Part shown: positions 27,421 to 38,323 of the stretch, piece after piece
Layout of the letters: the number at the start of each line of letters is the position of its first letter
How positions within the stretch are numbered: the stretch's first letter is position 1
Assembly (NCBI RefSeq): GCF_014651995.1
Contig: NZ_BMXY01000002.1
Location: forward strand, 372,001 to 436,000
Source: Cognatilysobacter xinjiangensis
GTDB taxonomy: Bacteria > Pseudomonadota > Gammaproteobacteria > Xanthomonadales > Xanthomonadaceae
Length of the DNA stretch: 64,000 bases
Direction of reading: 5' to 3'
The notes under the pieces: model-generated
Told to the model about the DNA's origin: nothing
What the model saw: the letters and a program-made list of their open reading frames with translations, nothing else
Databases searched by the model: none
Position numbers and translations under genes: made by a program

Positions 27421-28533
27421 TCAGTGGGCAGCAGGCGTGGGCTGTTCGGCCTCGACCCCCAGCAGCGCCTCGGCGATGCGCGTCAGCGCCGCGCCATCGA
27501 TGCGGCTGTTGTTGAGCAGCACCACGCTGCGCCCGTCGTCCGCGCGCACGATCAGCGACTTGTACGGGCCGTTGGAGTTGTTGTTCCAGCTCAGCCGATG
27601 CTCGCGGCCATCGATGCGACGCGTGCGCACGCGGCCGCCGTAGGCGTAGTCCTGCTCCGGCACGTTGACGCGCCACAGCGCCTCGCGCGACGAGGGCGAC
27701 AGCAGGTCGCCGTCGTAGACACCGTCGAGCAGTCGCAGCAGGTCGTCCGCGGTGCCGTAGAGGCCGCCGACCGGGCCGAGGAACTCCGGCACCGGCGACA
27801 GCATCGCCGTCGATGCCGGCTTGGCCTGCGGATGCAGCGCGTCGTAGCCACGCGCCGCATGCGGAATGCCGTAGAAGTCGCCGACCGATACGCCGCTGTC
27901 GCGCAGGCGCAGGGGCTGCAGCACCTGCTCGCGCGCCACCTGCGCATAGGGGTGGCCGGTGACACGTTCGATCACCGCCTGCACCACCAGCCAGTTCGAA
28001 TGCGAGTAGTCGAAGCGCTCGCCCGGCGCGAACGCGAGCGGCGAGCTCGCGAAGCGCCGCACCGCGGTGAGCGCGTCGATGCCGGCGAACGCGGCCATCG
28101 TGCCGTTGGCCTTCAGCGCGGCCGCGAGGTCGTTCGGCACGCCGCTGGTATGCGAGAGCAGGTGGTGCAGGGTGACGCGGTCGCCGTTGGCGTAGTCCGG
28201 CAGCCAGGTGGACACCGGCTTGTCGAGCGACAGCCTGCCCTGGTCGACCAGTCGCAGCACCACCACGGACGCCAGCCACTTGGAGAACGAGCCGGCCTGG
28301 TAGCGCGTCGCCGGCGTGGCGGCGATGCCGCGCTCGGCGTCCTCGGGGCCGTAGGCACGACGCATGCGCACGTCGTGGCCCCCGCCGACCAGGATCACGC
28401 CGTCGAAGTGTTCCTGCGCGGCGAGGCGGTCGGCCTGCGCCTCCAGCGCGTGGTCGCGGGCGGGCGCCGCGAGGGGCAGGGCGAGCAGCAGCGCACAGGC
28501 GACGGCGGCCAGGCGCATGGGGCGGAGGGACAT
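27421..28533 (-). CDS. exported serine hydrolase, beta-lactamase/PBP-like
   Basis: 370-residue periplasmic class C beta-lactamase-type hydrolase. Signal peptide (LAAPARD), SxxK nucleophile in GSFSKW, the Tyr motif YSHSN (YxN position), and a C-terminal NNNSNG strand where KTG usually sits. Such proteins cleave D-Ala peptides or esters. The loss of KTG suggests an esterase or peptidase rather than resistance enzyme. It lies upstream of the Ax21-like gene. Confidence 0.83.
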   Translation of the reverse strand: MSLRPMRLAAVACALLLALPLAAPARDHALEAQADRLAAQEHFDGVILVGGGHDVRMRRAYGPEDAERGIAATPATRYQAGSFSKWLASVVVLRLVDQGRLSLDKPVSTWLPDYANGDRVTLHHLLSHTSGVPNDLAAALKANGTMAAFAGIDALTAVRRFASSPLAFAPGERFDYSHSNWLVVQAVIERVTGHPYAQVAREQVLQPLRLRDSGVSVGDFYGIPHAARGYDALHPQAKPASTAMLSPVPEFLGPVGGLYGTADDLLRLLDGVYDGDLLSPSSREALWRVNVPEQDYAYGGRVRTRRIDGREHRLSWNNNSNGPYKSLIVRADDGRSVVLLNNSRIDGAALTRIAEALLGVEAEQPTPAAH

Positions 28534-28582
28534 GGGAATCCGGCGGCGTTCGGGCGGAACGCCACCCTAGCCGATGCGCGAC

Positions 28583-29053
28583 TCAGCCGCCGCGCACCCG
28601 CAGCGTCAGCCCGCGCAGGAAGTAGCGCAGCAGCTGGTCGCCGCAGAGGCGGAAGTTCTTGTGGCCCGGCTGGCGGAACAGCGCGGACAGCTCGGGCTTG
28701 GAGATCGGATGCCCCGCGGCCTCGAAGATCGCGTGCATGTCGGTGTCCTTCAGCTCGAAGGCCACGCGCAGCTTCTTCAGCACGGCGTTGTTGTTGACGC
28801 GCTTCTCGGGCGCACGCGGCGCGGCGTCCTCGCGCGGGCCGCGGCAGTGGATCACCAGCCCGTCGAGGAACAGCCCCAGCAGGCGGTCGCTGAGCGCGAC
28901 GAAGCCGGGCTCGTCCTCCTTGCGCAGGAAGGCCTGCACCTCGTCGCGCTCGAGCACCACCGTGGGGTCGGCCATCTGCACGAGGGTCGCGACGTGCGCG
29001 TCGGAGAGGTCGAGCAGGTAGCGCACGCTGCGCAGGACGTCGTTGTTGATCAT
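28583..29053 (-). CDS. DUF1456 family protein (YehS-like)
   Basis: 156-residue cytoplasmic protein with two copies of the DUF1456 helix unit: MINNDVLRSVRYLLDLSD at the start and NNNAVLKKLRVAFELKDTD at about residue 87. Each repeat ends in a LRKEDEPGF or FRQPGHKNF turn. E. coli YehS has the same layout. Function unknown. The frame stays open for another 920 codons upstream, but this is an artefact of GC-rich antisense. Confidence 0.88.
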   Translation of the reverse strand: MINNDVLRSVRYLLDLSDAHVATLVQMADPTVVLERDEVQAFLRKEDEPGFVALSDRLLGLFLDGLVIHCRGPREDAAPRAPEKRVNNNAVLKKLRVAFELKDTDMHAIFEAAGHPISKPELSALFRQPGHKNFRLCGDQLLRYFLRGLTLRVRGG

Positions 29054-29221
29054 GGAGCCGGGCCTGCGTGGAGGGGCGTGCAGGATAAAGACGCGGGCTG
29101 CATTCGCCCAGCGAAGCCGCCGTCCTGTCCTGCCGTGCTCCGATCCGCGACGCACCGACGCCAACTGCGGCGCGGGGCCCGCTAGGCTGGCGGTGCTGCG
29201 TTCCCGCGGCGATGGAGCCCC

Positions 29222-30907
<1,686 letters not shown>

Positions 30908-30949
30908 GCGACCAGTCGTCCCGCCGGGGCAGGCCGTCATACTGCGCGC

Positions 30950-31840
30950 ATGAAGACGCCCGCCCTGATCGCCGCCATCGCCCTCGCCACCGCCGCCTGC
31001 AGCGCCGTCCCGACCGACGCCGCGCGCACGCAGGGCCTGACCCTCGCCTCCTGGAACACCGAGCACCTCGCCGAGCGCAACGGCACCGGCTGCCGCCCGC
31101 GCACCGACGCCGACTACGCCGCGATGCGCGCGCACGTCGCGCGCCTCGGCGCCGACGTCGTCGCCTTCCAGGAAGTCGAATCGAAGGCCGCCGCCGAACG
31201 CTTGTTCGACCCCGCCGAATGGACCGTGCTGATCGAGGACCGCCCGGGCGATGCGCGCACCGCCGACTGCGGCGGCCGCGCGCAGGGCCAGAAGATCCGC
31301 GCGCAGCGCACCGGCTTCGCCATCCGCAAGGGCCTCGCCTTCGAGCGCCAGCCCGACGTCACCGCGCTGCAGCTGGGCGATGCCGACCTGCGCTCGGGCG
31401 TCGACGTGATCGTGCGCCCGCGCGGCACGCAGCCGCTGCGCCTGCTGTCGGTGCACATGAAGTCCGGCTGCAGCGCGGGCGACAGCAACGCCGCGTGTGC
31501 GGTGTTCTTCAGGCAGGTGCCGGTGCTGGAGCAGTGGATCGACGCGCGTGCGAACGAGGGCATGCGCTTCGCGGTGCTGGGCGACTTCAACCGCCGCCTC
31601 GCGTTGCCGGGCGACGCCGCCTGGGCCGACTGGGACGACGCCGACCCGGCCAACGCCGACCTCGCGCGCGCCGGCGGCGACCGCAAGGCGACCTGCAATC
31701 CGCGCTATCCCGACTTCATCGACCACATCGTGCTCGACCGCCGGGCCAGCGCCGGCCTCGAGAGCTTCAGCGAGCTCACCTACGCCGAGGGCGCCGATCA
31801 CCTGAGCGACCACTGCCCGATCTCGGCGCGCCTGCGCTGA
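30950..31840 (+). CDS. exported endonuclease/exonuclease/phosphatase family protein
   Basis: 296-residue EEP-fold metallohydrolase. The signal has a lipobox-like TAAC at about residue 16, so it may be a lipoprotein. The fold's landmarks are LASWNTEHL, FQEVES (catalytic Glu), SVHMKSG, LGDFNRR and ADHLSDHCPI (catalytic His at the end). The substrate could be nucleic acid or a phosphodiester; context does not decide. The start follows the ATPase gene by 42 bases. Confidence 0.85.
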   Translation: MKTPALIAAIALATAACSAVPTDAARTQGLTLASWNTEHLAERNGTGCRPRTDADYAAMRAHVARLGADVVAFQEVESKAAAERLFDPAEWTVLIEDRPGDARTADCGGRAQGQKIRAQRTGFAIRKGLAFERQPDVTALQLGDADLRSGVDVIVRPRGTQPLRLLSVHMKSGCSAGDSNAACAVFFRQVPVLEQWIDARANEGMRFAVLGDFNRRLALPGDAAWADWDDADPANADLARAGGDRKATCNPRYPDFIDHIVLDRRASAGLESFSELTYAEGADHLSDHCPISARLR

Positions 31841-32399
31841 ACCACCGCACCGGGCGCCGGCGATGTGCCGCGCCCGGGCCGCGCATCGCTACACGATCGA
31901 TACCCGCAATGCGTCACGCGGATGCATCCGTGCGCATGCGCGAATGCCGGCGCGTCGCTGACGCGAGTGTTGCCGCGCAAGTGACGTAGGCGCGCGCATC
32001 GACACCGCTTGCGCAGCACGTCCGATACAGCGAATTCATGCGAATCGACGTGCATTCGCTGCACCGTGCATGACGCGCCCGCCTACGGCCGCTCGATCGA
32101 AAACGCGCGAAATGCTAGAATTACTGCAGATTTCGCAGCGCCTCCGGCGTATTCGCGTACAGCGCGAACCCGAAGAAGACGTTCCGCCGCATCGTCGTGC
32201 ACGGCATGACGCGGCGCGAGCAGCGTGGCATGCAGGCCGATCGCCAGATCCTTCGCGCCTGTGCCCTTCCGGTGATTCGCACCGCCCACGGCGGTCATGC
32301 CCACACTTCCGCACGGCCTCCGGGTCGTTTCCGGCCGACCGCACCGGCGGTTCGCGCCGCTTCGTCGCATCCATCGCGACCGAACGACAGGAGCCTGTC
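31841..32399 (+). other. 559-bp spacer without a clear gene
   Basis: Rich in GCATGCGC-like short palindromes near 31910-31960. A somewhat AT-richer patch around 32095-32130 carries TAGAAT at about 32115, which could serve as a -10 element for the small downstream gene, but no matching -35 is clear. Reading frames across the spacer lack good codon bias. Confidence 0.4.
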
Positions 32400-32618
32400 A
32401 TGAGCCTGAGTACCCAGCGTCCCTTCGCCACGCGCAGCCGTCGCAGCAACGACGCGTCGCAGTCGCTCACGCACGAGCAGATCGCGCGCGACATCGCCGC
32501 CTTCCGCCGCAACGGCGGATCGATCGAACGCCTCGGCAACACGCGCGTGCTGACCCGCGTGGACGAAGCCGCCACGCGCGCGCCGCGTCCGGTGGCCGCG
32601 CCGCGAAGCCGGCATTGA
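32400..32618 (+). CDS. hypothetical protein, 72 aa
   Basis: ATG at 32400 behind CAGGAGCC opens 72 codons; the central part (SLTHEQIARDIAAFRRNGG, then SIERLGNTRVL) has a helix-turn pattern that could be a small DNA-binding or regulator-like element. Basic overall. No family recognised. Upstream in-frame ATG at 32070 would read through the spacer and is rejected. Confidence 0.55.
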   Translation: MSLSTQRPFATRSRRSNDASQSLTHEQIARDIAAFRRNGGSIERLGNTRVLTRVDEAATRAPRPVAAPRSRH

Positions 32619-32801
32619 GGTTCGTCGTCATCACGCGTGGCGCCCGGCCGTACGCCGGGCTCTGCGTCGCGGTGCCCTGCGCGCTGTTTCCGTGGCGCAG
32701 GGCGGGGATGTTCCGTGCGATGTCGCGCGGGGCGTTCCATTAGCGCCCGATACCGTCATCCGAACGATGTCCGGAGCCCGCCGCGTGCGGGCTCCGGCGT
32801 T

Positions 32802-33725
32802 TCAGAGCCCCTTGCAGGGCCCGGAATACGGCCCGCCCGACGGCGTGATGCCGCCCGCGTACGAACCGTCGTCGCCGTTGTCGTTCCACTTCACCGCGAT
32901 GCGCGCCTTCAGCGCGAGATAGCGCTCGCGCTCTGCCGGCGACAGTTCTTCGCGCAGCTCACGCGCGGCCAATCGCAGGCGCGGCACCAGCGACGCGTCA
33001 TTGAGTTCCGCGGCGTCGTACAACGCGAGGAACATCGGCACGTCGTTCACCACTGCGATGCCGTAGCGGCTGCGGAACCGGTTCGGGGAGTGCAGTTGCA
33101 GCAGCAGCGGAAGATCCGCGCGGTCGCGGCGCGCGATGGCCCGGTCGACGTAGCGCAGTGCGCGTACACGGTAGTCGCGCCAAGCATCGAGGTTCGACAG
33201 GAAATCGTTCGGGTCCAGTACCGGCATGCCGACGAGCCACCGCTCCTGGGCGATGCCGCCGTGGCTGGCGACGACCGTCTGGTAGCGGTAGAGCGTGGCC
33301 TCGTCGATGCGCGGTACGCCTTCGCACGCGTGCGCGCCGGCCTCGACCTCGTCGAGCGAGCGCGAGATCGCATCGAGCATCTGTGGCGTCGGCTTCTTCG
33401 GTTCCAGGCTGCTCGCCAGACGCATCGCTACCGCCACTTCCTCGCAGCGCGACATTTCCAGCACGATGCGGCAGGCGGCCGCGGGCGAGCCGCGCTCGGC
33501 GAACGGGCGCAGCTGCGCGACCACGTCGCGAACCGGCGTGTCCGGCGGCGGCACGGGCGCGGGCTGGGCCGCGCGCGCCGCATCGTTTCTGGTGGCAATG
33601 CCCGATGCAGCGGGCGCACGCGCAGGGGTGACGGCGTCGCCGCCGGATGCGGCATATCGATTCCAGCCGATGCCGGCGACGGCCACGATGGCCAGCGCCG
33701 CTGCGATGACGGGTGTGCGTTTCAC
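32802..33725 (-). CDS. exported hypothetical protein, 307 aa
   Basis: N-terminal signal anchor (TPVIAAALAIVAVAGIGW) followed by an Ala/Pro-rich linker and a mostly helical periplasmic domain of about 250 residues with two Cys early (ACRIVLEMSRCEE). The C-terminus is Gly/Pro/Ser-rich. No known family recognised; such proteins appear specific to this lineage. Confidence 0.7.
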   Translation of the reverse strand: MKRTPVIAAALAIVAVAGIGWNRYAASGGDAVTPARAPAASGIATRNDAARAAQPAPVPPPDTPVRDVVAQLRPFAERGSPAAACRIVLEMSRCEEVAVAMRLASSLEPKKPTPQMLDAISRSLDEVEAGAHACEGVPRIDEATLYRYQTVVASHGGIAQERWLVGMPVLDPNDFLSNLDAWRDYRVRALRYVDRAIARRDRADLPLLLQLHSPNRFRSRYGIAVVNDVPMFLALYDAAELNDASLVPRLRLAARELREELSPAERERYLALKARIAVKWNDNGDDGSYAGGITPSGGPYSGPCKGL

Positions 33726-33913
33726 GTCCGATGTTCCCCCGTGTCCATGGCCGGCGCGCGATAGGGTGGCGCCGGCGATGGCCGGAGTGTCGTCCGGACC
33801 ACGCCTGTCGGGAAGTGGGCATCGCCGCCACCGCGCATCGCCGGCCTGCGACGCTGGACCCCCTGCGCGCGGCCACGCCTCACCCGTTCAAGCGGGTTCC
33901 GCGTGCGTCCCGT

Positions 33914-34255
33914 TCACGACGCCGGATCGAAGTGGAACACCCGCAGTTCCTGGTCCGCGCGGCAGGCCTTCGCCAGGCGCGCGGCCCAGTCGATGGCCGC
34001 CTCGCGCGTGGGCAGCTCGAACACGGCGAAGCCGCCGTCGATCGCACGCGCGCCGTTCGTCGCGCCGTCGACCACGCGGCCGTCGGCGGACACCCGCACC
34101 ACCGGCGTGCCGTCGTCGATGCCGCCAGCGAACACGTAGACGCCGGCGGCCTTCGCGTCTTCGATCACCGCGTGCGAATCGCGCACCGTGGCGTCCCACT
34201 CGCCGTCGGGCACCGCCATCGCCGCGCTCGGGAATGCGATCAGGTACTTGGCCAT
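33914..34255 (-). CDS. YCII-related domain protein
   Basis: 113-residue dimeric ferredoxin-like protein of the YCII/DGPF group: MAKYLIAFPSAAM at the start and TREAAIDWAARLAKAC towards the end. These proteins are often found near ECF sigma factors, but none is here. Enzyme role not proven. Confidence 0.8.
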   Translation of the reverse strand: MAKYLIAFPSAAMAVPDGEWDATVRDSHAVIEDAKAAGVYVFAGGIDDGTPVVRVSADGRVVDGATNGARAIDGGFAVFELPTREAAIDWAARLAKACRADQELRVFHFDPAS

Positions 34256-34282
34256 CGTCGTCGCCTCGGGTCGTCGCGCGGA

Positions 34283-35107
34283 TCAGTCGGCGAACGCCGG
34301 GAACGCCGGCAGCTTTCCGATGTCGCGCGGATCATGCTGGATGATCACCGTGGCCTTGAGGTTCTCGGCGATCTTGCGGAAGCGGTCGAGCGAGGCCAGC
34401 GAGTCGGCGCGGTTGGTGTTCCAGGTCGGCACGCCGTTGGAGCGGTAGTTCTCGTGGAAATGGGTGACGTCGCCCGTCAGCAGCACGTTGCCCTTCTTCG
34501 CCAGCTTCACCAGCAGGCCGCGGTGGCCCGGCGTGTGGCCGGGCAGGTCGAGCATCAGCACGCTGCCGTCGCCGAACACGTCGCGGCGGTCGCCGCTCAC
34601 GCGTTCGAGCTTGCCGCGGCCGATCCACGGCGCGAAGCGCGCGCGGCGCTCGGCGTACTGCTTCGGATCGAAGCCCGCCGGCGTTTCGCTGGCCGTCACC
34701 GCGTTCCAGTCGTTCGCGCCGATCAGCAGCGTGGCGTCGGGAAACTGCGCGAGCTGGCCGGTGTGGTCGTCGTGGTAGTGGCTGATGCCGACGAAGTCGA
34801 TGTCCGCCGGCTTCACGCCGATGCGCGCGAGCTGGTCGACGAGCGACACCTTCGGCGCGGCGTCCGAGCCGTCGAGCGCATTGCCGGTGTCCCACAGCAG
34901 GTAGCGGTCGCCGTTGCGCACGAGGTAGCAGCTGTACGTGAGCGCGATCTTGCGGTTCTCGTGCTCGAAGGTGTCGGAGAACGCGGCGACGCTCACGGCT
35001 TCGCGCGGGCCGCCGCAGTCGAGGCGGGCGAGGGCGACGTCGGCGGCATGGGCGGCGCCGCAGAGGCCGAGCAGGGCGGTGGCGAGCAGCAGGCGGGTGG
35101 TGCGCAT
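34283..35107 (-). CDS. exported metallo-beta-lactamase, AHL-lactonase-like
   Basis: 274-residue enzyme with a signal peptide (cleavage after AAHAA). Zinc ligands are H110, H112, D114 and H115 (SHYHDDH), then His in LPGHTPGH and Asp in LLTGDVTH. The overall spacing matches N-acyl-homoserine lactonase-type MBL proteins. In the periplasm it could open lactones; activity on quorum signals is an inference. It lies upstream of the YCII-like gene by 27 bases and likely shares its transcript. Confidence 0.82.
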   Translation of the reverse strand: MRTTRLLLATALLGLCGAAHAADVALARLDCGGPREAVSVAAFSDTFEHENRKIALTYSCYLVRNGDRYLLWDTGNALDGSDAAPKVSLVDQLARIGVKPADIDFVGISHYHDDHTGQLAQFPDATLLIGANDWNAVTASETPAGFDPKQYAERRARFAPWIGRGKLERVSGDRRDVFGDGSVLMLDLPGHTPGHRGLLVKLAKKGNVLLTGDVTHFHENYRSNGVPTWNTNRADSLASLDRFRKIAENLKATVIIQHDPRDIGKLPAFPAFAD

Positions 35108-35117
35108 GGGGACTCCG

Positions 35118-35306
35118 TCAGGTGTCGGTTTCGGACTGCAGGCGGACGACGGGCTCGCCGTCGTCGTCGATGTCGAGGATCACCGTTATCGGCCGGCAGC
35201 AGACCGCGCAGTCCTCGATGTAGGTCTGCGCGCCGGCGCTGGCGTCGATGGCGAGGCTGATCGGCTCGCCGCAGTAGGGGCAGCTGCCGTCGTGCGTGGT
35301 GAGCAT
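35118..35306 (-). CDS. CPXCG-motif cysteine-rich protein
   Basis: 62-residue protein of the CPXCG family: CPYCGEPI near the N-terminus and CAVCCRPI in the middle form a zinc-ribbon, followed by an acidic C-terminus. The start at 35306 follows a strong AGGAGG site. Function unknown; the family is common in gammaproteobacteria. Confidence 0.85.
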   Translation of the reverse strand: MLTTHDGSCPYCGEPISLAIDASAGAQTYIEDCAVCCRPITVILDIDDDGEPVVRLQSETDT

Positions 35307-35374
35307 GCGGTGCCTCCTGCCGGCGTCGAGCGGGTGACTGTAATCCCGCGCGGCCCCTGGCGTGGCCCGCCACA

Positions 35375-35854
35375 TCAGTCGCGGCAGTAGCCCTCGCCCG
35401 GCTTCACCGTCAGGCAGTCCTTCTTGCCCGCCAGGTATTTCAGGCCCGTCGCGTCGCCGTCGGTGCGCACCGCGCTTTCCGCCACGCCGTCGCGCATGAA
35501 GCGCAGGCCCTCGGCGGTCACCGAGCCATCGAACGTGCCCTTGTGGTCGAGATCCCACTGCATCTCCAGCGTGACGCCGCCACCGGGCTTGGCCGCCACC
35601 ACGAGGTACATGCCTTCAACGCCGGTCCAGCGGCCGAGGTAGTCCGCTTCGAGTGCGGCGCCGTCGGCCGGGGCGGGCGTCGCGGGCGCGGGCGTGGCAT
35701 CGGTGGCATCGCTGGCGTCGCGTTCCGGCGCGGCAGGTGCCGTCGCGCTGGCATCGCTTGCCGGCGCATCGGCCGCGGGCGTGTCGGTAGGCGCGCGATC
35801 GGAACAGGCGGCGAGCAGCGTGCAGGCGACGAGGGCGAAGGCGAGTTTGTTCAC
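35375..35854 (-). CDS. putative lipoprotein, 159 aa
   Basis: GTG start at 35854 gives a type II signal with lipobox LLAAC (Cys17), then a long Ala/Asp/Pro/Thr linker (residues 18-66) and a C-terminal beta-rich domain (YLGRWTGVEGMYLVV ... LKYLAGKKDCLTVKPGEGYC) with two Cys that may pair. Likely anchored in the outer membrane. Family not recognised. Confidence 0.75.
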   Translation of the reverse strand: MNKLAFALVACTLLAACSDRAPTDTPAADAPASDASATAPAAPERDASDATDATPAPATPAPADGAALEADYLGRWTGVEGMYLVVAAKPGGGVTLEMQWDLDHKGTFDGSVTAEGLRFMRDGVAESAVRTDGDATGLKYLAGKKDCLTVKPGEGYCRD

Positions 35855-35939
35855 AGGCGGTCCCGGTGGATGGCGGTCCACGGACGCTACGCGGGCGCGC
35901 GTGGACGGTGCGTCGGGCTGGCACCTGCACGCGAAACGC

Positions 35940-36710
35940 CTACTCGCGGCAGCCCATCTTGCGCAGCACCGCATCGCGGTCCGACGCGGGGATACCGGCG
36001 AGCGTTGCGGCGTCGAGGTTGCCCTGTTCGACGTGCACGGCCTCGTACAGCTCGGGCGTGATCTGGCGCCAGCCGACATAGCCGCAACTCTTCGCACCGG
36101 TCGCGTAGTCGACGACGTAATCCACGGCGACGTAGCGCCCGGCCGGTATGCCCTTGGGATCGTCCTGCCAGTCGAGGTCGAACAGGCGTACCGCGCCCGG
36201 TGCACCTGCCGCACGTACGAATGCGGTCTGGCTGGCGATCGCATCGGGCATCAGCAGGTCGCGTTTGATTTCACTGGAGTACAGCGCGGCCAGCGACGTG
36301 CGGTCGCCGGCGTCGCGCGCCTTGAGGAAGGTGGCCATGTTCGCCCGCACGCGTTCCTCGTCGGCCGGCGTCGGCGCCGGGCGCGCGGCGGAATCCGCGA
36401 CCAGCGGACGCGCGTCGCCGCACTGCACGTCCTGCGTGAGCTGGAGCTGTTTCGGCGTCGTACCGGTGACGGCCTCCTGCCCCTCGAACGTGTAGCGCCC
36501 CAAGGTGACCGTCGCGCCCTGGCAGATCTGCGCGAATGCGGGCGCGAGCAGCGCCTGCGCCTCGCGCAGGTCGGTGGTGCCGGGGACGGTCGCGCGGATG
36601 CGATAGCGGCCGTCGCCATGGTCTTCCGCGTTGATCTGGAATGACACCGCGCCTTGCGCGGTCGCCATCAGCGGGAGCAGGGCGGCAAGGGCCAGCAGGC
36701 GGCGGGGCAT
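35940..36710 (-). CDS. exported hypothetical protein (DUF4019-like C-terminus)
   Basis: 256 residues with a signal peptide (MATAQGA). The N-terminal domain has two Cys (QICQGATVTLG ... VQCGD); the C-terminal part (ANMATFLKARDAG, then DLDWQDDPKGIPAGRYVAVD) resembles DUF4019. Role unknown. It is upstream of the lipoprotein gene on the same strand. Confidence 0.7.
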   Translation of the reverse strand: MPRRLLALAALLPLMATAQGAVSFQINAEDHGDGRYRIRATVPGTTDLREAQALLAPAFAQICQGATVTLGRYTFEGQEAVTGTTPKQLQLTQDVQCGDARPLVADSAARPAPTPADEERVRANMATFLKARDAGDRTSLAALYSSEIKRDLLMPDAIASQTAFVRAAGAPGAVRLFDLDWQDDPKGIPAGRYVAVDYVVDYATGAKSCGYVGWRQITPELYEAVHVEQGNLDAATLAGIPASDRDAVLRKMGCRE

Positions 36711-37088
36711 GGTCGGCTCGCGAGGTGTTTTGGCGACGATACCCCGGTGCGATCGGAGCCGCTGGCCGTCGGGTAGTGGCCGGGCTTCCGGCGCAGCATG
36801 TACAACGCGTTTCGTGCGCTGCCCGCCTAGTCAGCTTTCTTTGCTGGCCCAAAGAAAAGATGACCAAAAGAAAGGGCCTTCCCGACGGATCTACAGCTCG
36901 CGACCGGACGGGATTGCGCGGATCGCGACACTCGGCATATTGCAGCCCGCCGCAGCGCGGCGGGCGTTCGTCAGCGCGCGAGCCAGTGGCTCGCAAGCAG
37001 CGCTTCCTCACTGGTTGGCGACGGCGCACGTCCTGTGTGCCGCCCTTCGGGTCTCTCGCGACATCTCCGGCCAGCGAGAAGGCGCCTT
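36711..37088. other. 378-bp spacer holding repeat copy A
   Basis: Spacer filled mainly by copy A of the dispersed intergenic repeat. Reading frames on both strands here give only Arg/Ala-rich sequence that recurs, in pieces, at the other copies. Confidence 0.6.
36811..37059. repeat. dispersed intergenic repeat, copy A (about 250 bp)
   Basis: Full-length copy. The left part is purine-rich (GCCCAAAGAAAAGATGACCA, then AAAGAAAGG); the right part has the shared core GTTCGTCAGCGCGCGAGCCA followed by TGGCTCGC, which makes a perfect GCGAGCCA/TGGCTCGC hairpin with one spacer base at 36977-36993. Related sequence occurs at 39189-39420, 40285-40426 and, for the left part only, 38661-38723. Confidence 0.75.
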
Positions 37089-37100
37089 TTACGGCGCTTT
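37079..37100 (-). terminator. hairpin at the end of the DUF4136-like gene
   Basis: AAGGCGCC and GGCGCTTT form a stem around TTTTAC (read on the plus strand), overlapping the TAA stop of the leftward lipoprotein gene. Likely its terminator, with one wobble pair. Confidence 0.45.
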
Positions 37101-37538
37101 CGCTATCGGGAACCCGAGCTTCGTCGCCAGCTCGTCCACGATGTTCGACACCACCTTGTCGCGGTCGTGGTAGCCGTGCAGCGCGGAGTTCTTCCATGCG
37201 CCGCTGCCGAGCAGAGTGCCGGTCTTGGCGTCATAGACTTGGACGTCCAGCGCACGCAGGTACATCACCATGTCCCACTTCCAGTTGTCGGCGTAGCGCA
37301 CCAGCAGGTCGGCATCCGTCTGCTGGCCGTCCGGCCCCGACGTGACACGCAGGCCATGCGACATGAGTGCGCGCTGGAGGCTTGCGTCCATGTCAGCCGA
37401 GTTGTCGCCGTGCGTGACGACATGGGCGCTCTTGGGCTGGATCGACGTTCCCGGATTGACCACCACTTTTCGTGAGGTGGCGCAGCCGGACGACAGCATG
37501 GCGAGCGATAGAACAAGCGAGATGACGAAGCGGTTCAC
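37089..37538 (-). CDS. DUF4136-like lipoprotein
   Basis: 149 residues from a GTG start at 37538, behind a GGGGAGGGGA ribosome site. Lipobox SSGC at about residue 18, then a domain like DUF4136: PKSAHVVTHGDNSADMD, DADLLVRYADNWKWDMVMYL, VYDAKTGTLLGSGAWKNSAL. Outer-membrane-associated lipoprotein of unknown role. Upstream extension to 37706 is rejected. Confidence 0.75.
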   Translation of the reverse strand: MNRFVISLVLSLAMLSSGCATSRKVVVNPGTSIQPKSAHVVTHGDNSADMDASLQRALMSHGLRVTSGPDGQQTDADLLVRYADNWKWDMVMYLRALDVQVYDAKTGTLLGSGAWKNSALHGYHDRDKVVSNIVDELATKLGFPIAKAP

Positions 37539-37694
37539 GGTCCCCTCCCCGGGCGTGTCTCGAATGAGATGACGCGGAGTGTAGAGCGCGAGCGCAGCCC
37601 TCCCTGGCCGCCAATAGCCAGCGGCACCCCGAAAATGTCTCGCCTGTGTTTCGAGCTTTTCCAGCCGAGCGCCCGCGTGATTGCCGCAAACGGC

Positions 37695-37720
37695 GACGGC
37701 CGACACTTCTGTCGGCCGTC
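37695..37720 (-). terminator. terminator hairpin after the FKBP gene
   Basis: Eleven-base perfect stem GACGGCCGACA / TGTCGGCCGTC around loop CTTC, 59 bases after the stop of the leftward FKBP gene. Confidence 0.7.
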
Positions 37721-37778
37721 AGTTGGTGCCGTGATGCTGCAGGGCGAGGCCAGGGCGATCGCGCCGGCCTCATTCGCC

Positions 37779-38132
37779 TCAGGCGCCTAGCAGCTCCACC
37801 TCGAACTTCAGCGTCGCGTTCGGCGGGATCACGCCGCCGGCGCCGCGCGCGCCGTAGCCCAGGTCGGCCGGGATGATCAGCGTGCGGACGCCGCCTTCGC
37901 GCATGCCCTGCACGCCCTCGTCCCAGCCCTTGATGACCATGCCGGCGCCCAGCGGGAAGATGAAGGGCTCGCCGCGGTCCTTGCTGGAGTCGAACTTCTG
38001 GCCCTGCTCGCCGTTCTCGTACAGCCAGCCGGTGTAGTGCACGGTGACGTTGCGGCCGCGCTGCGCTTCCGGGCCGGTGCCGACCGTGGTGTCTTCGTAC
38101 TGCAGGCCGGAGGGGGTGGTGGTGTAGGCCAC
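37779..38132 (-). CDS. FKBP-type peptidyl-prolyl isomerase
   Basis: 117-residue single FKBP domain: [43 protein letters not shown] and [10 protein letters not shown] are the conserved active-site strands. No signal peptide, so cytoplasmic. It starts at GTG 38132. It speeds proline isomerisation in folding proteins. Confidence 0.93.
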   Translation of the reverse strand: MAYTTTPSGLQYEDTTVGTGPEAQRGRNVTVHYTGWLYENGEQGQKFDSSKDRGEPFIFPLGAGMVIKGWDEGVQGMREGGVRTLIIPADLGYGARGAGGVIPPNATLKFEVELLGA

Positions 38133-38323
38133 GGGGGTTCCAGTCGATGGCGAATGGGGGGCGGAGTTTAGCCGTCGACCGGTAAGCGGCCCGGGTGGGG
38201 CGCCCCGGGCAAGTCGCGGCCGGCCTTGCTCGCCCGTCGCCGGTGGGATGTAGGCAGGCGCGGACGTCGCGGGCGGGTGGCGATGTCGACGTCGCGCCTG
38301 CGCAGGCGCGGCGCGCGGTTCGC

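Noticed and set aside
36631-37345. Plus-strand frames of 180 and 234 codons
   Set aside because: They span repeat copy A and the antisense of the lipoprotein gene; pieces of the same peptide recur at other repeat copies.
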